From: Flammeovirga kamogawensis
GTDB lineage: Bacteria > Bacteroidota > Bacteroidia > Cytophagales > Flammeovirgaceae
Direction: 5' to 3'
Assembly: GCF_018736065.1 (NCBI RefSeq)
Contig: NZ_CP076129.1
Location: forward strand, 1-64,000
DNA: 64,000 bases
This document shows, in pieces, positions 9,017 through 18,442 of this stretch. The position numbers and the translations under genes were made by a program. Numbering within the stretch: position 1 is the first letter of the stretch; the number at the start of each line of letters is the position of its first letter. The notes under the pieces are model-generated. The model was not told where the DNA came from, did no database searches, and saw nothing but the letters and a program-made list of their open reading frames with translations.

Positions 9017-12000
9017 ATGGATTTTTCAGTAGAACGCTTTCATCAATTTCAAGCTCAATTTGACGGGTTAGATAAAGAGACTAAATTAAAGTATGCAGCA
9101 GTAATTGTTACTTCTGGAATGAGGGGAGAAGCAAAAACAACTTTAAAGAATACTATTGCTCCCTTTTTCTTTCATTTATCTACCATAGAATATAGCAATG
9201 CTTTTATCGAACTGATAGAAAAGATGAAAGAGGCTGAAATAATTGATGTCTTTATTTTAAATAGAGGTCATTACCATTTTACTTTACATATAGAATATTA
9301 TTTAATTGCCCTTTATTTTTTAAAAGAACATAGAGGAGAAAATTTGGTAGAAAAAGTAATTTCAACAATAAGAGTAGATCAAAAGTTCTACCCTGATATG
9401 TTCGGAACTGCCAAGTTTAAAAAAGAAAGTATCATAAGGGAGTTTGTTTTTGATGACATTAGATTGAATTATCATTTAATGGTTATGAATTACTTTACTC
9501 CAATAGAAGGTGAAAATACCTCTTACCAAGAACCATTAATTTATGGTCTTTTTGCCCTTTTTGGGTTAAAATTAAAAGAGGATACACTTTCAAAAAATCT
9601 TAATATAGATGATTTCCTTATAATTCATAATCATCTTTTGTATGCAATCAAAAACGGTTCTATTGATAACAATACAGCCAAAAGTTTTATTTCTGCATCA
9701 AGTAATAGCATAGAAGATGGGGGTGTAACTAATGCTTTAATTCTCGCTAACCAAGGTTATATTTCTTCGTCATTAGAAGTCTTTGAGAAAGAGAATAACC
9801 TTGAAATCGAATTTTATAAGATTACGCCGTTATTTATTGGCAAAAAGTACGAAGAAGCTTTTACAATCCTTTTAAAAGAAACTGGAATTGATAAGGTCGA
9901 AACACATTTAAAAAAGAAATCTTCTAAATTTTGGGAAGAACTAGATATAATGAACGAGGTCATTTTTCAGATCTTGTTCTTACAAATTAGACCGCAGCAT
10001 ATAGAACTTTTAAGAAATAGATATACTTATTTTAATAAGCAAAATAAGTATTATAACAAGTTCTTTATGAATACTCTTTTAGATGCACAACTGCTTATAA
10101 AGGATGGTTCTGATGTAGATTGTGATTCTTCTAAATACGATTTACGTTTACAGATTAGTAGTTTTATAGAAGAAGACTTAGAGAGCTTACCTAACTTTGT
10201 ACAAGCATTACTTATTTGGTTATACGGTACTATTTGGGGCAAAGAATTTAAGGTAAATCAAAACATTATAAATATTACTGTTAGTAAAGCTTTGTCTTTA
10301 CACAGAGGTGGTTCTTTATGGTTATCTGCATTATTTGCTGAGGCCCATGGGGTATTCCAGGCAATTAAAGCAGAAGATTTCTCTTTAGATTATCTAATTG
10401 ATGATGCACTGACATTGTTTAAAGATGTTATTCAAGAATCTAAGATTGAAGAGTGGGAACTTGTACTTAATAAATTATCCTCGCTAGCAGATAATTTTAA
10501 ATCAATTGATAAAAAACAGAAAAAAGAGCCGTCTAAAGGAAGACTTTTATGGGTAGTCGCAGACCACCGTTTGTACGTGGAACCTATGGAACAAACCATT
10601 CTGAAAAACGGAAAATGGAGTAAACCAAAGAAAATTTCTGATACCCGAATGCTTAAAAAAGCAATAAAAGGGATGTTAGATATTGATTTTGAAATTTTAG
10701 ACAAAGCTATAAGAACATATGGTAGAGGCTATTTTGATTTTGATGTTTTAGAAGTATGGAAACGCCTTCCGGGGCATCCAAATGTCGTATTAGAAAGTGA
10801 TGATAATGTATCTGTAATTGTAGAAAAGAGACCATTAGAGTTACAAATTTATGAAAAAGGGGATAATTACAGGTTAGGCTTTGATAAAGAAGTAAACATT
10901 GATTTTCCTTTAAAAAGAGAAACTCCAACAAGAGTAATCTATTATGATGTGGATAAGAAAATTAAGGAATGGAGCGAATCTTTTCCGTCTGACATCATTT
11001 TACCTAAAAAATCAAAAGACCAATTAAAAAAAGTAGTGGCTGCTCTAGGGCAATCATTAAACATACATTCTCACGTAAGTGAAATTCAAGAAGAATTACC
11101 TGAAATTAAAGCAGATAAAAAGCTTCATGCTTTACTTACACCGAGGGGTAATAATATCTTATTAGAATTATACATGAAGCCCTTCAAATCTATTCCTCCG
11201 TATGTAGTTCCAGCTCAAGGTACTGAGGTTTTAGTAGAGGAGGTAGACCGTATGCGTACACGTGCTGTTAGAAGTTTGAAAGCAGAACAAAAAGTATTAG
11301 AAAAATTCTATGCACAACGTCCGCAATTAGACATGACAAACGATGGTCACCATGCATGGGAACTTTCTGATAGAGAAGAAACGTTAAATGCTTTATTGGA
11401 ACTTCAAAATGGTGATGAAAAACCTATTGTAGAATGGCCAAAAGGTGTGAAATTTAAATTGCTGGGGCAAGTTGGTGGAGATAAACTAACCATGAATGTG
11501 CAAACCAAAAAACGTGATTGGTTTGCTATTGGTGGTGAAGTGAAAATTAATGAAGAGGTTGTTGTTTCTTTAGAATCGCTTTTAAAAGAGTTTAAAAATG
11601 ATCCGAACAGCAAGTACGTTCAAGTAGAAAAAGACCAATTTATTGCATTAACAGATAACTTAAGAAAACAACTTGCAGCCTTAACAAGTGTTGCAGTTCA
11701 AGATAAATTAGAACTCAGAGTACATAAGTTAGCTTCTTATGGTGTACTAAATGATTTAACTAAAGAAGCAGTTGTTAGAAGCGACAAAACTTGGACAGAT
11801 CTTCAGAATAAGATTAATAGTGCAAATGCCGACAATTTTACTGTACCAACTACGCTTGATGCAGACCTTAGAGATTACCAAATAGAAGGTTTTGAATGGT
11901 TGTCTCAATTGGCCTCTTGGGGTGGTGGTGCTTGTTTAGCAGATGATATGGGACTTGGGAAAACACTCCAAGGTTTAGCTTTAATTTTAAGTAAGGCAAA

Positions 12001-13273
12001 AGCAGGACCTTCATTTGTTGTCGCACCATCTTCTGTAACATTTAACTGGGTAAACGAAGTACGTAAATTTGCACCAACAATGCGTGTTCATTTGCTCTCG
12101 CAGGCATCTGATAGAGAGAAGGTTGTAGCACAAGCAGGACCTTATGATTTGGTGGTTTGTAGTTATGGTTTACTGCAATCAAACTATAAAATGATTGTTG
12201 AAAAAGATTGGAATATTGTTTTATTAGATGAGGCACAAGCTATTAAGAATAAAACAACCAAAAGGTCTCAAGTTGCCATGCAATTACAAGCTAATACAAG
12301 AGTAATTACAACAGGTACTCCAATAGAAAACAACCTTTCGGAGCTTTGGAATCTCTTTCAATTTATAAACCCAGGTTTATTAGGTAACTGGGAAGCTTTT
12401 AACAAGAATTTTGTATTACGTATTGATAGCGGAGACCAACAACATGCTAAATCAGCAAAAAAAGTTCTTCGTCAATTAATAGCTCCTTTTATTCTTAGAA
12501 GAAAGAAAAGTGAGGTACTTGATGAACTTCCAAGCAAAACGGAATCTGTATTGTCTGTAACCATGACAGATGATGAGCAAACACTTTATGAAGCACACCG
12601 TAGAGCTGCATTAGAAGAAATTGAAGATATAATTAAGAAAAAAGAACAACAAAATACACATATTCAAGTACTTGCTGAACTTACTAAATTAAGACAGCTT
12701 TGTTGCCATGCTAGTTTAGTAGATCATGAGTGGCAAGTGATGGGGAGTAAGGTAAAACTGCTTTTAGAAACCGTTCATGAACTAAAAGAAGGAGGACATA
12801 GAGCTTTAATTTTTAGTCAATTTGTTGGCTTTTTAAGTATTATAAGAAAAGCACTTGATAATGAAGGCATATCGTATCAATATTTAGATGGTTCAACTCC
12901 TTTAAAGAAAAGAGAATTGGCTATTAATAATTTTCAGAATGGAGAAAGTGACGTATTTCTTATCTCTTTAAAAGCTGGTGGAACAGGTCTTAACTTAACA
13001 GCTGCAGATTATGTTATCCATATGGATCCATGGTGGAACCCTGCTGTAGAAGATCAGGCTACTGATAGAGCCTATAGAATGGGTCAGACAAGACCTGTAA
13101 CTGTATACCGCCTGATTACTAAAGATACAATAGAAGAAAAAATGATTGCACTCCATGCTGACAAGCGAGAACTCGCAGATGATTTATTAAGTGGAACGGG
13201 TAAAGCAACAAAATTAAATACAAAAGAACTTCTGAAATTATTACAGACTAATGGTCCGCTTTTAGATGTTTAA
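9017..13273 (+). CDS. SNF2-family DEAD/DEAH helicase-like ATPase
   Basis: 1418 residues. Double-stranded-DNA translocase of the Swi2/Snf2 superfamily. The ATPase core occupies the last third: motif I DDMGLGKT (about 975-982), motif II LLDEAQAIKN (about 1072-1081), the Snf2-typical RRKKSEVLDELP (about 1162-1173), the C-terminal RecA lobe with VFLISLKAGGTGLNLTAAD (about 1313-1331), and motif VI DQATDRAYRMGQ (about 1346-1357). The first 950 residues are a long alpha-helical and mixed region with no domain I can name. The protein resembles bacterial HepA/RapA-type Snf2 enzymes that remodel nucleoprotein or transcription complexes. It forms a tight operon with the GNAT-like gene (7-bp gap). Confidence 0.92.
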   Translation: MDFSVERFHQFQAQFDGLDKETKLKYAAVIVTSGMRGEAKTTLKNTIAPFFFHLSTIEYSNAFIELIEKMKEAEIIDVFILNRGHYHFTLHIEYYLIALYFLKEHRGENLVEKVISTIRVDQKFYPDMFGTAKFKKESIIREFVFDDIRLNYHLMVMNYFTPIEGENTSYQEPLIYGLFALFGLKLKEDTLSKNLNIDDFLIIHNHLLYAIKNGSIDNNTAKSFISASSNSIEDGGVTNALILANQGYISSSLEVFEKENNLEIEFYKITPLFIGKKYEEAFTILLKETGIDKVETHLKKKSSKFWEELDIMNEVIFQILFLQIRPQHIELLRNRYTYFNKQNKYYNKFFMNTLLDAQLLIKDGSDVDCDSSKYDLRLQISSFIEEDLESLPNFVQALLIWLYGTIWGKEFKVNQNIINITVSKALSLHRGGSLWLSALFAEAHGVFQAIKAEDFSLDYLIDDALTLFKDVIQESKIEEWELVLNKLSSLADNFKSIDKKQKKEPSKGRLLWVVADHRLYVEPMEQTILKNGKWSKPKKISDTRMLKKAIKGMLDIDFEILDKAIRTYGRGYFDFDVLEVWKRLPGHPNVVLESDDNVSVIVEKRPLELQIYEKGDNYRLGFDKEVNIDFPLKRETPTRVIYYDVDKKIKEWSESFPSDIILPKKSKDQLKKVVAALGQSLNIHSHVSEIQEELPEIKADKKLHALLTPRGNNILLELYMKPFKSIPPYVVPAQGTEVLVEEVDRMRTRAVRSLKAEQKVLEKFYAQRPQLDMTNDGHHAWELSDREETLNALLELQNGDEKPIVEWPKGVKFKLLGQVGGDKLTMNVQTKKRDWFAIGGEVKINEEVVVSLESLLKEFKNDPNSKYVQVEKDQFIALTDNLRKQLAALTSVAVQDKLELRVHKLASYGVLNDLTKEAVVRSDKTWTDLQNKINSANADNFTVPTTLDADLRDYQIEGFEWLSQLASWGGGACLADDMGLGKTLQGLALILSKAKAGPSFVVAPSSVTFNWVNEVRKFAPTMRVHLLSQASDREKVVAQAGPYDLVVCSYGLLQSNYKMIVEKDWNIVLLDEAQAIKNKTTKRSQVAMQLQANTRVITTGTPIENNLSELWNLFQFINPGLLGNWEAFNKNFVLRIDSGDQQHAKSAKKVLRQLIAPFILRRKKSEVLDELPSKTESVLSVTMTDDEQTLYEAHRRAALEEIEDIIKKKEQQNTHIQVLAELTKLRQLCCHASLVDHEWQVMGSKVKLLLETVHELKEGGHRALIFSQFVGFLSIIRKALDNEGISYQYLDGSTPLKKRELAINNFQNGESDVFLISLKAGGTGLNLTAADYVIHMDPWWNPAVEDQATDRAYRMGQTRPVTVYRLITKDTIEEKMIALHADKRELADDLLSGTGKATKLNTKELLKLLQTNGPLLDV

Positions 13274-13345
13274 TAGGTGTTTATCAACATTATATTTTAG
13301 TAACACAAAATAATTATCAATATATTTTTCTGTGTTCTTTTATAC

Positions 13346-13389
13346 AAATCTCACTAATTAATTCTATAATTATTAGTGAGATTTTTTTC
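13346..13389 (+). terminator. Terminator of the GNAT/SNF2 operon
   Basis: The stem AATCTCACTAAT / ATTAGTGAGATT is followed by seven T, about 75 bp after the helicase stop. Confidence 0.85.
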
Positions 13390-13437
13390 TTTTCTGTAGA
13401 TTATGCTTTTTAAGCAGACAAAAACTACTACAAATTT

Positions 13438-13746
13438 ATGAATGAACATTCAACAAACGAAAAGAAGAATCCAGAGAAAGAGGCGTTAGCAACTTCTTTA
13501 TCTAGAAAACGTTACTGGCAAAATAATCTAAAGTATTTAGGGGTATTGTTGGGAATTTGGTTTTTATGCTCTTTTGGTGCGGGCATTTTATTTAAAGATA
13601 CACTAAACGAAATTAGGGTTGGTGGTTTTAAATTGGGCTTTTGGTTTGCACAACAAGGAGCAATTTACATTTTCACGTTTATAATAATTGCTTATATCGT
13701 TTTAATGAATCGTTTGGATAAAAAATACGACGTACAAGACGATTAA
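13438..13746 (+). CDS. DUF4212 small subunit of a sodium/solute symporter
   Basis: 102 residues with a charged N-terminus and two membrane helices (about 33-50 and 78-96). The patterns RKRYWQNN...LGVLLGIWFLCSFGAGILF and GGFKLGFWFAQQGAIYIF are diagnostic of DUF4212. This family is nearly always encoded directly before a large symporter of the VC_2705 type, as here with a 56-bp gap, and probably forms its small membrane subunit. Inner membrane. Confidence 0.9.
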   Translation: MNEHSTNEKKNPEKEALATSLSRKRYWQNNLKYLGVLLGIWFLCSFGAGILFKDTLNEIRVGGFKLGFWFAQQGAIYIFTFIIIAYIVLMNRLDKKYDVQDD

Positions 13747-13802
13747 TTTTTTTTGAATAACAGCTTATTTACACCAAAAAACTTTTTAACTATTACAAAC
13801 TT

Positions 13803-15497
13803 ATGAGTGTTCAAACTTGGACTTACATTATTGTAGGCTTTACATTCTTAATATATATTGGTATTGCAATTTGGTCGAGAGCAGGATCGACTAAAGAATT
13901 TTATGTAGCAGGAGGTGGAGTATCTCCTTTAGCAAATGGAATGGCTACTGCTGCAGATTGGATGTCTGCCGCATCATTTATTTCTATGGCAGGGTTAATC
14001 TCTTTTATGGGCTATGATGGTGGTGTTTACCTTATGGGCTGGACTGGCGGTTATGTACTCTTAGCATTATTACTTGCGCCTTATTTACGTAAGTTTGGTA
14101 AGTTTACCGTACCCGATTTTATTGGAGATAGATATTACTCTCAAGCGGCAAGAACAGTGGCAATTGTAGCAGCATTAATCGTTTCGTTTACTTATGTTGC
14201 TGGGCAGATGCGTGGAGTAGGTGTTGTATTTTCTAGGTTTTTAGAAGTAGACATTAATACAGGAGTAATTATAGGTATGGCACTTGTTTTTATTTATGCT
14301 GTTTTAGGAGGTATGAAAGGAATAACATATACACAAGTAGCACAATACTGTATCCTAATTTTTGCGTTTATGGTTCCTGCAATTTTTATCTCCATACAGT
14401 TAACAGGAAATCCTATTCCACAATTCGGTTTTGGTGATACACTTGTAAATTCTGATGTTTACCTTCTGGATAAGTTAGATCAATTGTCTACAGAATTAGG
14501 TTTTACAGCTTATACTTTAGGGCAAAAATCTACTGTAGATGTTTTTTGCATAACAGCTGCATTAATGTTAGGAACAGCAGGTTTACCTCATGTAATTGTA
14601 CGTTTCTTTACTGTACCTAGAGTTAAAGATGCGAGAACTTCAGCAGGCTATGCTTTAGCATTTATAGCCATACTTTATACCACCGCACCCTCTATTGCTG
14701 CATTTGCCAGAGTAAATTTAATAGAAACAGTAAGTAATAAAGAATACAGTAGTATGCCAGAATGGTTCAGTAAGTGGGAAACAACAGGGTTGATTGCATT
14801 TAATGATAAAAATAATGACGGTAAAATTCAATATGTAAAAGATGCTAGTATAAACGAATTACATATTGATAGAGATATTATTGTATTGGCTAACCCCGAA
14901 ATTGCAAAGCTACCTAACTGGGTTATAGCCCTTGTTGCGGCAGGAGCTTTAGCAGCAGCATTATCTACAGCAGCAGGGTTATTATTAGTAATTTCTGCAT
15001 CAGTATCTCATGATCTCTTAAAGAAACAATTGATGCCAAATATTTCTGAAAAAGGAGAGCTTATAGCCGCAAGAATTTCAGCGGCTTGTGCAGTAGTTGT
15101 TGCTGGTTATTTTGGTATACATCCACCTGGTTTTGTTGCAGCCGTTGTAGCATTGGCATTTGGTTTAGCTGCGGCATCATTTTTCCCAGCAATTATTCTT
15201 GGAATTTTTTACAAAAGAATGAATAAAGAAGGAGCTATAAGTGGTATGGTCATCGGTTTATTATCAATGATTCTATACATAATGGTATTTAAATTCAACT
15301 TTTTGGGAGAGACCACATCTGAAGATTGGTTTTTAGGAATATCACCAGAAGGCTTTGGTACAATAGCAATGCTTATTAATGTTGTAGTAGCAGTAGTAGT
15401 TGCTAATTTTACTGCAGAACCACCAAAAGAAGTTACTGATATGGTAGAAGAAATTCGTTACCCTAAAGGAGCATCAAAGGAAATAATAATGCATTAA
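13803..15497 (+). CDS. Sodium:solute symporter, VC_2705/ActP subfamily
   Basis: 564 residues, about 13 membrane helices, SSS family. STKEFYVAGGGVSP and GMATAADWMSAASFISMAG (about residues 28-64) are the conserved first region of acetate-permease-like symporters, and ALAAALSTAAGLLLVISASVSHD carries the Na+-site helix. Together with the DUF4212 partner this is the two-component subfamily, whose likely substrates are acetate or other small monocarboxylates. A soluble insertion near residues 325-365 contains NDKNNDGKIQY, an EF-hand-like acidic loop, between two membrane segments. Substrate is inferred from the family only. Confidence 0.92.
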   Translation: MSVQTWTYIIVGFTFLIYIGIAIWSRAGSTKEFYVAGGGVSPLANGMATAADWMSAASFISMAGLISFMGYDGGVYLMGWTGGYVLLALLLAPYLRKFGKFTVPDFIGDRYYSQAARTVAIVAALIVSFTYVAGQMRGVGVVFSRFLEVDINTGVIIGMALVFIYAVLGGMKGITYTQVAQYCILIFAFMVPAIFISIQLTGNPIPQFGFGDTLVNSDVYLLDKLDQLSTELGFTAYTLGQKSTVDVFCITAALMLGTAGLPHVIVRFFTVPRVKDARTSAGYALAFIAILYTTAPSIAAFARVNLIETVSNKEYSSMPEWFSKWETTGLIAFNDKNNDGKIQYVKDASINELHIDRDIIVLANPEIAKLPNWVIALVAAGALAAALSTAAGLLLVISASVSHDLLKKQLMPNISEKGELIAARISAACAVVVAGYFGIHPPGFVAAVVALAFGLAAASFFPAIILGIFYKRMNKEGAISGMVIGLLSMILYIMVFKFNFLGETTSEDWFLGISPEGFGTIAMLINVVVAVVVANFTAEPPKEVTDMVEEIRYPKGASKEIIMH

Positions 15498-15504
15498 ATG
15501 ATAT

Positions 15505-15546
15505 AAAAAATAAGGTTGAGGAATTTCCCTCAACCTTATTTTTTTA
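15505..15546. terminator. Bidirectional terminator
   Basis: The stem AATAAGGTTGAGG / CCTCAACCTTATT, with A-run before and T-run after, lies between the converging symporter and lipoprotein genes. Confidence 0.85.
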
Positions 15547-15566
15547 ATTAAATCTTGATTAAAAAT

Positions 15567-15971
15567 TTAGTTGAAATAGTTATTAAAAGTGTCGTACGAA
15601 GTATTTAATTCTTTTACTATTTCTTCCTCTCTCTCTAAATTATTAGCTTCAGAGAGTTGTTTAATCAGTTTTATATTGGGTAAAAGCCAGTGGTGAAGCA
15701 TGTCGTGACTTTTTCCACTCATTGTACAGCTTTTAATTAAAATATTATTCTGTTCTTCTAAATCAGAAGCTAACTTCTTATAATTTTTTATCTGGCTTTG
15801 ATTAAATGTATGCAACAGTTCTTCTGCTTTTTTTATCGAACTATTCATACCTGCATCAACTACCCACTTATCGCCATTATTTAAAACAAGATTAGTTTCT
15901 TTTTTAGAATCAACCTGTTCACAAGACACTAAACAAAATAGGGCGATAAAAATATATGCAACTTTTTTCAT
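15567..15971 (-). CDS. Lipoprotein of unknown function
   Basis: 134 residues with a lipoprotein signal MKKVAYIFIALFCLVSC (lipidated Cys 17). The mature part is helical and charged, with likely amphipathic helices around KKAEELLHTFNQSQIKNYKK and near the C-terminus. There is a conserved-looking HDMLHHWLLP with three His, which might bind metal, but this is speculation. No family recognised. It lies downstream of the cupin gene on the same strand, 42 bp away, and may share its transcript. Confidence 0.65.
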   Translation of the reverse strand: MKKVAYIFIALFCLVSCEQVDSKKETNLVLNNGDKWVVDAGMNSSIKKAEELLHTFNQSQIKNYKKLASDLEEQNNILIKSCTMSGKSHDMLHHWLLPNIKLIKQLSEANNLEREEEIVKELNTSYDTFNNYFN

Positions 15972-16013
15972 GTAGAATTATTTTTTACCAAAAGGCTTTA
16001 TCGATTAAAATAC

Positions 16014-16364
16014 CTAAGCAATTTTTATGTTAGATACATCTACAACACGGTTTGTATCATCATTTTTTGTAAGAGTTAATCGAATAACGCTATCTTCTTT
16101 CGCTCTTAAATCGTGAGGTACACCACCATCTAATGCAAGAATTTTTCCTTCGTTTAAATCTAATATTTCTCCTTGTACACCAAAATCAATAGCTCCTTTT
16201 ACAATTTGTACAACAATAGGGTAAGAGGTTTTGTGTTCTTTCATAACAGTACCTTTTTGCATTGCTATTCTTATTTCTTTTGTGAAATGAGTTTCAAAAA
16301 GAACAGTGATTAGAGGCTTTTTTTCATTGAAAACTAATTCGTTTTGGATATCTGCAAGTTTCAT
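16014..16364 (-). CDS. Cupin-domain protein
   Basis: 116 residues, cytoplasmic. The chosen start gives MKLADIQNELVF. The longer frame would translate the promoter and operator and is rejected. The single small beta-barrel is recognisable from IVVQIVKGAIDFGVQGE and LDLNEGKILALDGGVPHDLRAKEDSVIRLTL, the two cupin motifs. The first metal-binding motif is degenerate (its usual His pair is missing) while the second keeps His in VPHDL. A quercetinase- or sensor-like role cannot be decided. Bacteroidota often have such cupins in nitrosative or oxygen-stress regulons. The palindrome in its promoter fits this, but the link is inference. Confidence 0.75.
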   Translation of the reverse strand: MKLADIQNELVFNEKKPLITVLFETHFTKEIRIAMQKGTVMKEHKTSYPIVVQIVKGAIDFGVQGEILDLNEGKILALDGGVPHDLRAKEDSVIRLTLTKNDDTNRVVDVSNIKIA

Positions 16365-16406
16365 ATAATTATTATTTTTATTAGTAGAATTAAATTTTTG
16401 ATGAAA

Positions 16407-16429
16407 CAAATGTACTTGACTTAAGTCAA
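16407..16429 (-). promoter_or_regulatory. Promoter with Crp/Fnr-type palindrome for the cupin gene
   Basis: On the minus strand a TACATTTG (TAnnTTTG-type -7 element, 16407-16414) lies about 43 bp before the cupin ATG. Directly upstream is the perfect 14-bp palindrome TTGACTTAAGTCAA (16416-16429), which matches the layout of Fnr/Dnr/HcpR-type sites (TTGAC-N4-GTCAA). It overlaps the spacer between -33 and -7, a position more typical of repression than activation. Confidence 0.6.
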
Positions 16430-16643
16430 ACAATTTTTGATATATATCAGTTTCTGAGCTGATTTGTTACAGGTTCGTTTGAGCTAATTTTAAAGTATCA
16501 ATCAACCTATTTATGAAATTCGAAGAGTGATAAGTGAGAATATTTAGTATAAAAAGGAGTTACTTTTAGCGTTCCATATAGAATCAATCATTTTTTTATT
16601 AATTTCATCTTTTAGAATAAAGACAAAAACTTAAACACAATCA

Positions 16644-17513
16644 ATGGCTTCAGGATTTTTTGCATTGCTCGATGATATTGCCGTAATCATGGACGATGTA
16701 GCTGTAACGGCAAAAGTAGCAACTCAAAAGGCAAGTGGTATTTTAGGGGATGATCTTGCTGTAACAGCTGAAAAAGCATCTGGTTTTAAATCTTCTAGAG
16801 AAATACCTGTATTATGGGAAATTTGTAAAGGATCTTTCATTAATAAATTAATAATTTTACCAATGGCGTTTTTACTGAGTGCTTTCTTGCCTTGGTCTAT
16901 TACGCCAATACTTTTATTTGGAGGTGTTTATTTAGCGTTTGAAGGCGTAGAAAAAGTGTATCATTATGCTTTTGCAGGAGGACATGCAAAGGCTGCCGAA
17001 GCTAAAACTACAATGACTGATGAAGAAGCAAAGGCAAATGAAAAAAAGAAAATAAAATCTGCAATTGTTGTAGACTTTATTTTATCTATAGAAATAGTGA
17101 TTGTTGCGTTAAGTTCTGTAATGGAAGAAGACCTTACTGTACAAATATTATCAGTTTCTTTAGCTGCTATTATTGCAACAATTGGTGTTTATGGCTTAGT
17201 GGCATTAATTGTTAGAATGGATGATTTTGGCTTAAAACTTATCAAATCTACAAACGGGAAAAAAGGTATTGTTCAGAAAATTGGTTTACTATTAGTTAAC
17301 GCATTGCCTTGGGTAATTAAAAGCTTAACGGTTATTGGTACGGTAGCAATGTTATTAGTAGCTGGTGGAATTTTTGTGCATAATGTTCCACAAATTCATG
17401 AATTTTTACATGCAGTGCCAACTATTTTAAGCGAATTATTAACGGGTACTGTAGTAGGAATCATTGCATTATTAATTGTAACTCTTTTTTCTTCTTTATT
17501 TAAGAAAAAATAA
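16644..17513 (+). CDS. DUF808 (YedI-like) inner-membrane protein
   Basis: 289 residues. The opening MASGFFALLDDIAVIMDDVA and KASGILGDDLAVTAEKASGF are the signature of DUF808/YedI. Membrane helices follow at about 70-105, 140-165, 170-195, 220-240 and 255-285. Family function is not established. It is a single gene with a bidirectional terminator downstream. Confidence 0.9.
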   Translation: MASGFFALLDDIAVIMDDVAVTAKVATQKASGILGDDLAVTAEKASGFKSSREIPVLWEICKGSFINKLIILPMAFLLSAFLPWSITPILLFGGVYLAFEGVEKVYHYAFAGGHAKAAEAKTTMTDEEAKANEKKKIKSAIVVDFILSIEIVIVALSSVMEEDLTVQILSVSLAAIIATIGVYGLVALIVRMDDFGLKLIKSTNGKKGIVQKIGLLLVNALPWVIKSLTVIGTVAMLLVAGGIFVHNVPQIHEFLHAVPTILSELLTGTVVGIIALLIVTLFSSLFKKK

Positions 17514-17564
17514 AATACTTAATATTAGACTACATTAATTAAAAATAATGTAGTGCTATTATAC

Positions 17565-17598
17565 AAAAAAAGACTACCCTAAAAGAGTAGTCTTTTTT
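17565..17598. terminator. Bidirectional terminator
   Basis: The stem AAAGACTAC / GTAGTCTTT, with A-run before and T-run after, lies between converging DUF808 and YaaW-like genes. Confidence 0.8.
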
Positions 17599-17651
17599 AA
17601 TTTTTAGATTGTAATGGTTTATATCTCGTTGTTTACCAACGGATAATTGTT

Positions 17652-18200
17652 TTATCTTAATGCATCTACATAATCATAGATGTTTATATTTTTGCTGGAA
17701 TCCAGACGTAACAATGCAATGTATAATACTGCTGGTACTGCTACTCTAAGAGCAGAAGATCTTCGTATTAATGTTGTCATGCCTTCACTTAGTAATACAT
17801 CAAAAGGTAATTCTTTAACACCAGAATTTTTTAACCCAATAGAACGATCACAAAGTGTATTTATAAAAGTTTCTTCTAATTGTATTACAGACGTATTTTC
17901 ATCAAAATCAATTTGTAGTACATTAAATATCTTTTCAAGAATATTTAAATATGGTAATTGAAATTGCCTTAAAAAATCTCCAACCGTTTCGTTGGCTAGA
18001 TACTGAAGTTCCAAAGCAATACGATCACTATATTTATAATAATCTCCTTCATAAATTTGTGCTTCTAAACAGTTACTCAGACGTTCTCTTCTGCGGTACT
18101 CTCCATTTTGCTCTAAAGTTAGAATATCAAATAAAGTTGATAACTGTTCATTAGAACACTGTTCGAGAAACCAAAGATTTTTATCTGAGATCATATTCAT
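17652..18200 (-). CDS. YaaW/UPF0174-like protein (DUF3944 type), short form
   Basis: 182 residues, cytoplasmic. The N-terminus SDKNLWFLEQCSNEQLSTLF parallels E. coli YaaW (SDLDFLQHCSEEQLANFARLL). The middle ALELQYLANETVGDFLRQF matches GELQHFGGDSIANKLR, and the end RVAVPAVLYIALLRLD matches YRVTIPAVLQIACLR. It is clearly shorter than YaaW (about 237) because the Gly/Ala-rich segment before the last helix is reduced. Function unknown. The homology was recognised from memory of YaaW and is good at both ends. Confidence 0.65.
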   Translation of the reverse strand: MNMISDKNLWFLEQCSNEQLSTLFDILTLEQNGEYRRRERLSNCLEAQIYEGDYYKYSDRIALELQYLANETVGDFLRQFQLPYLNILEKIFNVLQIDFDENTSVIQLEETFINTLCDRSIGLKNSGVKELPFDVLLSEGMTTLIRRSSALRVAVPAVLYIALLRLDSSKNINIYDYVDALR

Positions 18201-18442
18201 AACACATGCTGGATTAATAATTTAATATTGTATTCAAGCTGTTTATACTTTCTAACTGTTAAAAAGGATGCTTTTATTTAAGTTTATTTCATTTGGTTAA
18301 CGTATGATTACAACTACATAGGTGTTTTCTATAAAATTCATAGTACTTTCGTGCACTATTTTTAGCACACCTCTTGGAAGTTGAATTAACTTCGTACATT
18401 CAGTTGCTTATAAAGTAGCATCAAATACAAAATACAAATAGA

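Noticed and set aside
16365-16433. Longer in-frame start for the cupin gene
   Set aside because: It would translate the -7 element and the palindromic operator. The later ATG gives a normal cupin start.
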